Shown in pieces: positions 1-12,500 of a stretch of DNA of 64,000 bases. The notes beneath the pieces are model-generated. The model was given only the letters and a program-made list of their open reading frames with translations, did no database searches and was not told the DNA's origin. The position numbers and the translations under genes are program-made. How positions within the stretch are numbered: position 1 is the stretch's first letter; every line of letters starts with the position of its first letter. This DNA is from Varanus komodoensis (lineage: Eukaryota > Chordata > Lepidosauria > Squamata > Varanidae), in the NCBI RefSeq assembly GCF_004798865.1, contig NW_025335269.1, positions 19,708,616 through 19,772,615 on the forward strand. Direction: 5' to 3'.

Positions 1-289
1 ACAGGTGAATAAAATTTATGAAAAAAATGGTGCCAACAACAAAGCATCTTGTAGCATTTTAAAGGCTAACATGTTTATTATGGTATAAGCCCACTTAGTC
101 CATAAAAGCCTATGCTGCAATATATGGATAGTCTTTAAGGTTTCACAAGACTCATATGTTTTTGCTGCAGCAGTCTAACATAGTTACTAGTCAGGAATCA
201 TCAAAAGAATTACTTCAAGCTTTGTTTCCCTTTCTTGTTTGATCAGGCATTTTTCCTTCAAGTAACCGTATTTCCAAATATTTTTCAAG
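1..289 (+). other. NEK11 intron, partial
   Basis: AT-rich sequence ending in the polypyrimidine tract and AG at 288-289. No repeat or other gene is recognised. Confidence 0.7.
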
Positions 290-416
290 GGGACTTTGGA
301 GTTTCTCGTCTCTTGATGGGATCTTGTGATTTAGCAACTACTTTTACTGGGACCCCTTTCTACATGAGCCCAGAGGCACTGCAGCACCAGGGTTACAACA
401 CAAAATCAGACATTTG
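290..416 (+). CDS. NEK11: NEK11 exon: DFG motif and activation loop
   Basis: The acceptor AG is at 288-289 and the donor is GTGAGT from 417. The exon starts with the last two bases of a Gly codon and ends with TG of a split Trp codon. It encodes GDFGVSRLL, then an activation loop, GTPFYMSPEAL and YNTKSDIW. DFG binds the Mg-ATP metal and the SPE triplet takes the place of APE. This is the first exon visible in the window, and the preceding intron fills 1-289. Confidence 0.95.
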
Positions 417-466
417 GTGAGTAGGCAGCATTCTGTATCCAATGTATTATTCATTTAATAACAATG

Positions 467-557
<91 letters not shown>

Positions 558-3500
558 GAGGGAGGGAGGGAGGTGTTTCTAGGTCACTTTCTGTTTATGT
601 GATGTACTTTATCTTTGCTTTCTTTGAAAAAATGCAATTATTTGAACCAATATGCTGCTATATCCCTGGAATACTGCAAAATGTATCTTGTCAAGGTCAT
701 AGGCTTCACTTCTTGGAGATCTGGTAATTTGAAATTTAGTAGAAATAGTTGCCTGCTAACAATCTCTACCCTGGCTTGTGCTTTGCCACTCCCCTCCTCT
801 TGTAATTCATGTGTTTTGGCATTCATGTGCTGGTTTGTTTTCCCTGACATTCAAACTGAGAAAATGTGATTTAAGCCTTGGTTAGAAAGCAGGACATGAA
901 ATCTGTGGGGTCAGCAACAAAATGTTGTAGTGAGGATATCCTTGTTCAGTGTTCCAGCCAACTTGTCAGTCAAGCGCTAGGGCAGAATATCTATTGCACA
1001 CATATTTTTCCCAGAAGGACATTCAGAACTCTGTGGCCATTAAGCGTGTTCAGTCTTCATTGGGTTGTCTTTATTTTAAAACCTACTTTGGGGATAGGGA
1101 GTGGGAAATAGCCTTGTGATAGCACAAGAGTTAGTCAAATGAAGCTCTGTACAGTTTACTCTGGCTACAAACTTGCAGAACTGTTTTCTTCAGAGCTGGA
1201 TTCTAGGGAGGAAAGTAGAAGGTTGTCTTTTATGCGGATGTGGCAGGTCCAGCACACGTCTGCCCTCCACACAAATACAGAATTTCATAACCTCAGTACT
1301 TATATATTACTTATAGTACTTATATATAGTACTATAATGCTAAATAGTACATATGTAAGTATGTATGTATTACACATTACAGATGCTTTGGAAACACTGG
1401 ATGATTCTGTAATTTAGATGATACATCTGGAAGCTGCCTTGGGTTCCTTGGAGCAGGAAGAATGATGGGATAGAAATGCAATATAACAATAATGTATTGA
1501 AAGGGAGTTGTAGTTTCTTATCTTTGGTATCGGGGACAACAACATTCTAAGCAGTCCTGGTTTGCATGATCAGGCAGCACTCTGTGGCACATTTAAATCA
1601 CAATGAATTGTGGTATATGCAGGTGGTCATTTTGAATAAGCAGTTAATGAGTGCAGTTTGTCATTGTGTGAGTTATGACAATCAATGTGAAGATTGTGAG
1701 TTATGCATGGGTTAGAAAATCCTCACATAACCCTAAACCTGGCCATGGTTTCTTTGAAGGCTGTTTCTGGGTAGCACAAGATATGGTGGCCTCTTGAATA
1801 TTTAGGAAGGAGTCAGTGGGTGCTGCGGTTCATCATAGCTTAAATAAGTCATGGAAAGTCACAGAAATTATGTGAACCCAAGTCAGTGAACTGGGATATT
1901 TTCTTGGTGCTTGAATTACACTAATTTTTTCCTCCAGGTCCCTTGGATGCATTTTGTATGAGATGTGCTGTTTGGATCATGTGTTTGCTGGTCACAATTT
2001 TTTATCTGTTGTTCTAAAAATTGTGGAAAGTGAAACCCCCTCTCTTCCAGATACCTATGCAAGAGAACTAGATGCACTGCTGCACAGGTGAGTAGTTCAT
2101 TTGCTTTTTGTCCATTACTGGTTTTACCCTCCATGGATTGAATTAATATAAGAAGTAATTAATTTTCTGTCATTATGATTTCAGCATGCTGAGCAAGGAC
2201 CCTTCACTGAGGCCATCAGCTGCAGAGATTTTACATGTTCCATATATTGATCATCAGTTACAGGTATCTGAAAAAAAGAAAGAAACAGCAATAGATCTAA
2301 TTAGGCAAACCTGTATACTTGAAAACATGCATTGAGAAAAAGGGAAGTATATTGAAAATAATTAATCCTATAAAAACCAAAGCTATATTCATAAGGATCC
2401 TTATTCAAAAGTATCTTTGAAATCAAGGGGATTTCTAGCCAACCAATTGTGTTTAAACTTCTGTGTGAGATAGATTGGAGTGGGGAAGAGACCACCTGTC
2501 CTGTTATTAAGTAGATTTTAACTGTTTTACTAGGCTTCTTTTATTGTTACAGGATTTACTGTTTTAAATTATTGCATAATCTTTCTAGCAGATAAGGCAA
2601 TATATAGACGATGACAACATCAGCAATAATCATTAAATGGTGGATAAGAGCAAAGGCTGTTTGTCCCTACTTCTGAGAAACCAAGGTCCATTCCAGATCT
2701 GTGGTTCTATTTGACTCTTTTAAGGTTGTTTGAGTCAAGTTGGTCAATCACAGAATAGACTCTTAGCACTGAAAGAATCTTGAGTGATCAGACCAAGGGT
2801 CTATCTAGTCCAGTTTTTGGTTTACACAGTATCCAACCAGCTGCCCAGAGCAAACCCACAAGTAGGACATGAATGTAACAACACCCACCAAGCTGTGTTT
2901 CTCTGTAGCTGGTGTATGTAAACATACTGTTTTTTATTCTGGACCAGTAGCCATCTGTACACTTTTACTCCATTGATTTCTCCAAGGCCCTTTTAAGTCA
3001 TCCAAATTGATACCCATCACTATAACTTGGGGATAGAATTCCATAATTTATGCTGTGTATGAAAAGTACTTCCTTTTATTCGTTCTAAATCTCACACCAA
3101 TCAGCTTCATTACCCCAAGTTCTAGAATCATGAGAGGGAGATAAAAATGCTTTCTTTACACCATGAATACTTTTATAGATCTCTGTCTTGTCGCTTCTTA
3201 CTCATGTTTTTTCCTAAGCTAAACAGTAGTCCCAGATGTTGTAGTACACATACTTTGAGGAAACATGCCCCTTAATAATTTTACTCGTCTTTTCTACACT
3301 TTTTCCAACTGTACAAATATCTTTTTTTAGATGAGATAACCAGAACTGTCATCTGATATTCCAAGTGTGATTGCACCATAGATTTTTGTGAAAACGCTAT
3401 GATATTGGCCACTTTTTCCATTTTTCATATAGGTTTAATATATAGTTTGCCTTTTTCACAGCAATCATTTTCATTGAGCTGTCCACTGCAACCCCAATAT

Positions 3501-6500
3501 CTCTTTCTGGATCACCACTATTCCAGGCTGTACCCATTTATATTTGAAGTTCAGATTTTCTGGCCAATGTTCATTGCTTCACACTTCTTTTGCATTGAAG
3601 TGCATTTGCCATTCTGATGCCCATTCTGTATGGAGAGGTCCCTTTGCAGCTCTTCACAGTTCTTTTCTGTTTAACCATTTGGTGACATCAGCAAACCTGG
3701 CTACTTCACTCTTCACTTCTACTTCCAGTTCATATATAAATAAGTTGAAAAGTGCTGGTCTCAGTATAGACCGATGGAACCCCAGTGTTTATATCACTCC
3801 ATTGTGAGAATTTGCCGTTTAATCCTACTTTCTGCTTTTCTGTTCTTTAACTACTTATTGATCTGTAAAAGGACCTTTCTTCTTATTCCAAGACTGCTAA
3901 ACAGGCTGTAATCCAGCCCCCCAATCAATATAGGATTTACAGTGCCAGATGTAACTGTAGCACACAGTAAATAGCCAACAGATGAAACACTTGACTGTAA
4001 TAAAAAGGTTCCTGCTGCTTTGTTTTCTTTTGTAGATTATGAAGTATAAATTCACAAATATGACTAGGAAAGACTGTATACTTGAGTCTCAGGAAGAAGC
4101 CATTGATATCATGAATGCTGTGTGAGTATGGAATTATTTTAGTTTAGGAGGCACAAAAGAAGAACAATTGAGATAAATTCAACTTCATATATGGGATATA
4201 GTTTGTACAGATTTTTCCCTTTTCTGTCAGGGCCATTTAAAAATACTTTAGGCATTAAAAACATTATTACTGTGCTGGTATGTAAGCTATTATTGGATTT
4301 CCAATAAGTATACTCTAAGAATAATTGTGTGTATTATTTGCTATACCACCATAATGGCACGTTCCAGTTTACCAAATACATTTAATTTGAAGAATATAAA
4401 AACCCAATGATAGAATAATCAACATATACTTGAAAGCTGGTAATTAAATTCTTATCCTTTTTGGTTTGCACTGGATACAGCATTTTATTTCCCTTGTATC
4501 CTTAGATTGTGGTTAGTGTAATAGGTCTATTACATTAATCAACAGCTGCTACATTACATTTCTGGGGAAATGACTCCTTTTCTCTTTATTCCTTGCCTGT
4601 CCTAACCAGAATTGCTTATATCTGCACAGTGCATTTCTGTAAATTTCCTCAAGTCTGTTTGAAGTCCTTAAAGAAAGAAAGCATTAACTAGCTTAGAAAT
4701 ATATGTAGCTCACTAGACTACAGGGAGATAGAATGGAGTATCAATCTACTTGCTAACCAGTGAGATGCTAGAGAGATTGCAGTGTGACAACAGGTAGCAG
4801 GTCAGCTGACTTGTCATCTTTTGCTTCCATTCTTCTCTTTTATATTCTACATAATGTGGAATTGGATTCTATTTACAGCAGCATAACTGGAAATAAAAGG
4901 AGGATAAGTTCAGCAGCATTGTTCACAAGCACTGAGGATCCTAATCTCCTGCTTAGGCCCGGAGTCCTTCTCCCTCCTTAATCCTGACACTTACAATCCT
5001 GTGCTGGTTTAGACAGAATAAAGATGTAAAATTCTCAGTGGGGTTATGCTGGGGTTGCAGTACTTTCTATAAAAACCTGCATAGAGTTGCACTCTAAGAG
5101 ATATCAGAATTCTGCTTGGCTTGGAACTTTGCATCTATTTTAGTAGATAGGAGGCGGCATTATAGGCAATGTAGTCCAACCTCCTGCTTGATGCATGAAA
5201 CCTAGAACCAGAGCTTCCCCTACAGATGGTTGTCTAGCCTTTACCTGAAACATTTCGGAGGCAAAGACCTATCCATGTGGACTTATGGGGCCAAATGTTC
5301 TTAGTTTCAGGATGAAAACTGTAGTGTGTGTTTTTACATAATTCTGTGAGCTGTACTGACTCCTAAGATTGTCCTAAACACAAGATTACCTCTATCCTAA
5401 AATGCAACAAACATCCTTCACATCCCAAATGTGTTCTGTGCATTGGTTATGTTTTTCACTGATTTCACTGGAATAGCTATCAATGTAAACATGCTTAAAA
5501 CAACAGTGTATATATTATATTTTGATTCACTAAACAATTTAAGGCACAATACTATGGTAATGCCTTCAAGTCTCCAAGTGTGGAAAATAATGCTCATCCA
5601 GTGCAGCACAAAAAGAGCAGTAGGGACAATCTCCGCTTCCCACCCTGCCTTTTTGCTAAATAGACTTTTTTGATCACCCAGCTGGAGCATTTTGTTGGGG
5701 GAGGGGAGCAGGCTAGAGAGGCATTGCATAACTTGTATTTTGGCCTCTCTAGTCACTTTCTGCCCTCCCACATCAACCTCCCCTTTATTCTTCAGCAGGG
5801 TTGCTTTTCCAACTTCAGAAAACAGCCTGTGTAGTTCTTTTCATGCTGGCTCTTAAGGCAAGGCGGAGTGGAACACTATGACTGCTTGTATTTGGGAATC
5901 TTAAATACCCTATGGCCCCGCATATGCTGTATAGGATTGTTCCCTCTGGTACTCTGTCAACATATACACTTATTGCTTCTTTTCTTTAAAATACTGTTGA
6001 AATCAAATGCATCATGTAAGATTCCTGTTCTTTTTGGCAGGTATAATGTGGTAGGTATAATGTCTCTTTTCACTAGCTCAGAGCTCTCTTTCTAGATAAT
6101 TGCAAAACTGTGCTAAGCATCTCTGTGTGACAAAGCTTAAAATGTTGACTTTATATTTTGCAAAATCTTCAGCAGGAAAGTCCTTTCTAAGAACAGATAA
6201 CACAGGGAAGCACAGTGTTGTGCTTCAGTTGGATTAGATTTTCACAATGCTCAAGTGTTGCAAGTATAGTACATAATAAACCTAAAATTAATATCTGATA
6301 GGATCATTTGATGGTATCATTGTTCTTTCAATATATTTTCAGCCACTCTGAAAATATGCAGTTTTGTCAGAATAATTTTATTATACTGCAACAAGAATGC
6401 TTTTAAAAAGTAGCCCTGTCATCAGATATTTAGACTTTGCTTTTCTAAACTAGCCATTTCAGTGGGATGGAAATTTCTCCTGAAAACTGCTTACATTGTG

Positions 6501-9500
6501 TGAATATTGACCTTTTTCAATCTCATTCATACTACCTCCTTCTGTCTGCAGCTGCTCCTGCTGCTCCTTTAATGTCAATTTATTGCTTGGGAGATTCTTT
6601 CTTTTCTTTCTTTTTCCTGGTTTAGTCACATTGGTTATGCCACCTAATGAGCAATCAGGTAGTGAATGTGTGGATGTCATAACTTTACATAGCCAATCCT
6701 GCCTGGCTATATGATGATGTCACAAAGAAAAACTGAAATTTAAACAAATTTAAGCAAATATATTTTTGCAAGAAGTTTTGGAAAATGAACACAAATGTTC
6801 ATAGAGTTCTTTTTGGTACAGTCAAAATTATGCTCAAGAAAACAGACCAATCTGGGTTCAGACTTAAATAATCTTAATAACTGACAAATGTAGGACCTTA
6901 GCTCATTATTTCAGACTGTGCTTGTCTCTGGATCCAGCCCTAGCTGAATATCCAGCTTTCGGAAGTGGCCAAGCACACTCTTGCATGGCATGAATATGTC
7001 AGATCTGGCTATGGTGACATCTTGTTTGGGCTACTGGGAGCACACTGTAAATGGGTCTGTCTTTGAAAAGCAGAAACTTTCACTAGTTTACAATACTGCA
7101 GCCAGATGGATGACTAGACCCATTTATACAGAACATGAGACTACAACAGCTTCACTGGCTACAGGTCTATTTCTGCTCACAATTCAAAGTGCTGGTTATG
7201 ATTTTAGAAAGCCTACTCAACATGGGACCATTTTATCTACACTTCTGTATTTTTCCCTAACAAGCTGAATAGTTTTATGTTCCTCAGGAGTTGCTCTTTA
7301 TTGTGTCCTGCCAACATCTGAAGGACATTTGCTGGGAACTCTAGAAAAGGCCTTTGTGGTGGCTGCTCTCAGTCTTTGTGTCAGGACTGGCCCAAGCACC
7401 TCAGTGGTTCTTACTGCTGTGGAGTCCTGGCCTGATTCAGAATAAGGCAGGGATGCTTTAGAATCCGGTATGGTAATGGAACACTCAAGGCTTCTGAACT
7501 TGGCACAGCTTGACTCTTGCATTGGTTCACAGGCTAGCATCCAGACTGCCCCAGATTCAGGCAAAGGTTTTATGTCAGCCCTCTGATTTATTGGCCGAGA
7601 CTGTGGAAACAGAGGAATCTGAGGAAGAGGAAGAACTGGGGGTGTCACATCTGCATGAAACATCAAATCAAGAAGAAAGTGCAACAGTCAGTTCTTAATT
7701 TGACACTGAAAACTTGATTGGAAAGGATATGGAACATGGTACTCATGCTAAAGTTAGGAATGCAACTTAAAGCTCTGAAAACATGAGAGACAAAGATCAT
7801 TTTGAGGAAATATGGTATATACTGTATTTATCCAGTACATTAAACAGTACAACAATAAAACCATCAGCAGCTTGTGACCACCTCTCAAACAAAATGTTAA
7901 GATAGAAACAGAGCAAGTGAGAAGCCTGGTTCCTTTAGCTTTGCCCCATTGGAATGCTTCCTGCCCTCCACTGCAGGGAAGAACATGCCACAGGCCTCTC
8001 TCCCCTCACATACCTATAAGCCACTAAAAGATCCCCTCAGAGTCTTCTCATCTTCAGGCTGAAAAGTCCCAGTTCGCTCAATCTCTCTTCATGTCATCCC
8101 TCCCAACTTGGCTACTATTCTTGTGCTGAACTGATTCTAACCTAGCTACGTCTCTCCTATAATGTGGAGCCCAGAACTGGATACAGTACTGCAGTTGTGG
8201 GTGCACCAGAGTCGTATACAGTGGTATCAACAACCCCCTAGATCTGGAAGCCACGTTTCTGGCCATACATCTAAGGATGGCATTTGCCTTCTTAACCATC
8301 ATGTCACACTGCTGGTTCACGTTCACTCTGCTGTCAACAAGTACCCTGAGATCCCTTTCACAAGTGCTGCTCTCCAGCCACTTGTCCCCCATCCTGTACC
8401 TGTGACACCTGTTCCTGTGTCCCAAGGGCAAGACCTTGCACTTATTCACATAGAATGCCATCCTATTGTCCTCCGCCCACTGCCACAGCCTACCTAGATC
8501 CTTCTGGATCTGGATCACCTGCTCCTCGGTTGTGGTCACCACTCCCACTATGGTATCATCTGCAACAATTGACAACAGTGTTCAATAATCACAACATTCC
8601 AAAATCCAACTCATGAACTTCACTGTTGTTGGAACTTTTTTGGAACTTAACATGGAAACATGGCATATTTTAGGGGAGCAGGGAGATAGGAATTCATGTT
8701 ACATAGTTTATATACTAGTACTTCTGTAATATATTTGAAAAAGTTACAACAACAAAATAAGAAGGAAAAATGCTTCATTTGGCATCCTCTGTGTTTATGA
8801 ACTAAACCTTTCAGTTGAGAACAGTGATTAGAGAAGGCGTGTTAACAAGCCTACCTGGGTATTTATGGTAAGGCCCAGCAGCCTTACTGAGATCAACATT
8901 GCTCATGCTCGAAAATTCAAAATTTACCTTTGGATTTGATGCTGATTTGTAAATGTGTTGAAATTTACTTAATTGGTTGTTTTTATTGATTGCATTGTTG
9001 TTTTTCAGACCTTGTTTTAGTTTATCTTTCATTGTCATTTTATTGGATTTCATATTTTATTATTGTTAGCTGCCTTGAGTGGTCTTTCATTCTTAGGTGA
9101 GTGGAACACAAATTAAGAACTAAAACAAACAAGGTATTGTTGAGTGACAAGGAGACGGAATAATAAATGAGCATTTCTTACTCGTATGATATGGGTAATG
9201 CAGATGCTTCCTTCAGATCAGTGTTTCTGGAAAAATGTTGATAGTTTCCAAGTACTCAGAACAATTGATACATTATTGTGGTAGGATTCAGTGGAGCTGC
9301 AGTATTCTCAGATAGGATGGAGGCAGAAGATTTTTTTAGAATGAAGACTTTTCAAAAGAGACGTCTTTTTTGGGTAAAGAGCCCTGACACATCTAATACT
9401 AACTCTCACATTGAGGATTTACTAATGTCTGTATTATATCCTTAAAAGCAATTAGCAAATACTGCAGTATGCACTTCATAGTCAATAGGTTTCACTTTAA

Positions 9501-12500
9501 ATGCAGGCTAGAATGTTTCTTTGTGGTATTCTGGATAATGAGGTCAGATAAGCTCATGTAATCAACATGCCTTTTAATTTCTAATGTTATTATTAAAGCA
9601 CCAAGAGCATCCCTTTGTTCTTTTTCAAGGAAATAATTAATATGATCCATGTCAACTGAAGTGAGTTCAAAGGTCATAGTGTACATAATTCAATTATAAA
9701 TGAAGTATGGAATTAAAAGTTAATGAAAGTAGAATTTTCTCTTATGTTAATGTTCTGGGCATTTTAATTGCATCTTTCCAGCTGTTGAGATTTTTCTTTA
9801 TTCTGTTGATGAACAGGTTTCATTTTTTTATATTTCATTATAAATAGAAGTATACTTAAGGGGAAATGAAATTTGGTTCCTGACCTGTATATTTGTATTT
9901 TTCCAAGGAAGTGCAACGGTCCACTAGTATCTCACCTGTTTTTTCTGTCTTGATGTTTAGGCAGAAAAAGATACACCTCCAAACTCTAAAAGCCCTATCT
10001 GAAGTGCAAAAAATGACACCACGTGAACGAATGAGGCTGCGGAAATTACATATTGCTGATGAAGCAGGACAGAAGTTAAAGTAAAAAGCAAAATATTACA
10101 TTTAGCCTCTAAATGATGATGTGTATGTTCACATAAAAAACACTGAACTTGTTTCCAGAAAGGACTAGTTTGCTGTCTTCAGTATCATATCATCCTTTCC
10201 TAATGGCTATGAGCACAGAGAATGGGTATTTTAGGCATACCTGGAAGCACAGAAAAGAGTCCAATTTTACATTCTGTTTCTGGAGGACTGGAATGCAGAG
10301 GTCAAGCAAAGCATTGTCCAACTTCCGGTGCTAAATTTTCTTAAGGTTTCTTTGGTATTTCTGATCTTCTGACACCCTGACCAGTTATTGGAGTGATCAT
10401 TTGTTTGCTCTTATAGCAACATTATTTGCCACCTTTGTCAAACTACGATGTTGCTAAATTGTGCTTTTATTCTCTGCCTCCATCTAAACCAAGGTTTCTT
10501 CTTACACCCAAAGTATATTAGGTTATTAGTTTACTTTTTTAATAATGCAAAGAAGTTGAATTTGTGGTAGAAGGGAAAAAATAGAACTTTTGTGCATAAG
10601 AATTTATTAGTGTCTTCTTAGAACTTACTCAAAGCCTACTCTGTTAAGAAGTATTTACTTGGGGTAGAATCCTAAGAAGAGCTTGCAATGGAAGGGAATT
10701 TTCCCTCCCTCTTAATTCTCTCTTTCACTCTCAGCAGCCTCCTGCAACACAGCTCACCCTTCACAGAAGGTTCTCCCAACCCTCATGAGAAGAGATACAA
10801 GCATCCCCCGTTCACCAGATCCCTTCAGTTCTTATTGTCCATCCCTTTATCATTTTGTCTGGGTATAATGAATTGCTTATGACTAACAGAATTAGTAATG
10901 CACATTTGTCATGCCAAACCAAGAACTCATTTCAGTTTATGTTAAGTATATGAAGGCAATCAGATTGTGCAAGTTTTTCCATTCCATTGAAGTGGCAAAG
11001 TATCAAGTCCTGTGGTTGAAAATACAACCTTCGTACAAAGAAGAAGCATTTATTCCTTATAGCAATTGTATTTCAATTGCTTGCATGACAAATGCTAAAG
11101 GATGTCACTTCAAATTACATATCCTATTTACCATTTATACTGTCTTTCTTTTCAGACAGCTGGCGGAAGAAAAATATCAAGAAAATCTCAAAAGAATGCA
11201 AGAGCTTAGATCCCGTAACTTTCACCAAGTTAATATAGATGTACTTCATGTAAGGACAGATTCTATCCCTTGTTTTTCTAAAATCCAGACAGTCAACTTT
11301 TACACTATTTCCCATCTCTGTCTAAAGTTGCCTTATGTTTCTACATTCTACTGTATAACAAAGTATCCAGTAGTCCAAGCAGTAAGCTGGAGATTGGAAC
11401 AGAACTCCAAGCAATGTACCCCTGAAATTTAAAACTATGCCCAGCAGAAGAAGGGTAAACAGAAAACTTGCACTAGCCTTGTCAGTATCTTTATGATATG
11501 TGGACAGAATTGTTCATCTTTCTATTCTTTGGTCTTGTTCATGTGCACTGTCTGCTTTGTACCTAGTCTACAGGGTTTTTTACTAGGTATCATGCAGGTT
11601 CACAAAACCCAGAATATTTTGTGTTCCTTTAAAATATCTGCCAAGCCTAAGACTTGTAGAGCACATTTCTTCTTGCACTACGAGAAACTATAGCCAGAAG
11701 TAGGATCAAATGGCTCATGAATGTTTCTTGCTGTACACAGATTTTTGCATATAGTGTGGAGTGTTCCACTCTAGTGCACCCTGTGATTCTGAGGTCATTG
11801 TATGAAAGGATAATTCTCTTCTACTTTCTTCTGTATAGAAGAACTTTGGTTATGAATCAGCTGAAGTTCTTCCTTACCCTTATTCACAGAGTTAGATTAT
11901 CCTGAGGATAATGGCTTTGTAAATATGTAATAAATAAGAGCTTGTTGGTGCCTGTGGGTACCAGATTGCATATATGAAACCAGTAAGCATTGTGATTATG
12001 CATGGGATAAAGAAGGGTTAAAGCAGGCCGTGGGTTGTTTTACCCTCACATAAGCCACACACTCTTGGTTCACCTGACATGACAGACCCTGCCCTGTGGG
12101 GGTTGCATGTTCAAAATGGAGACCACAGCTGCTTGTGTCGTCCAAACAGCCCCAGCATATTTCTCCCTAAATGAATGCTTATTTTCCTTTAAGCAGTCTT
12201 CCAAGGAAATGATACATGTTCGTTTATTGCTGATCAACAAAATTGGGTTTTATGAAGTCAATAATTTTTCCAAGTTCATTGGTTTGCTTCCTATAATACA
12301 CTGTGATGAGAGCTAGATTTAATATGTGATTTACAACCATGTAACAGTTCTTATTAAAACAATATTAGAAGATTCCAGTTGTATCCTAGTTAGAATATGT
12401 CATGTTGCAACTATGTTATGATCTAACTGCTTGTCTTTATTGCTTCAAATAAGGAATCTGATTCTCAGACTGAAGAACATCTGATTAAGTCTCAAGCAGT

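Larger units (their letters stand above)
4122..9960 (+). other. NEK11 intron with LINE remnants
   Basis: It holds a CR1-like remnant (5150-5280), an L2 piece (6880-7380), a CR1 reverse-transcriptase piece (7930-8590) and a LINE tail (9060-9120). The segments 4130-5140, 5290-6870, 7390-7920 and 9130-9950 show no feature I can name. Confidence 0.6.

Noticed and set aside
7298-7684. 128-residue minus-strand open frame
   Set aside because: It overlaps the tail of an L2 piece and shows no recognisable domain.
8078-8575. 165-residue minus-strand open frame as a host gene
   Set aside because: Its residues are CR1 reverse transcriptase, so it is a LINE fragment.
10911-11432. 173-residue open frame as a separate gene
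   Set aside because: It only reads through NEK11 exon 11156-11249 and its flanking introns.
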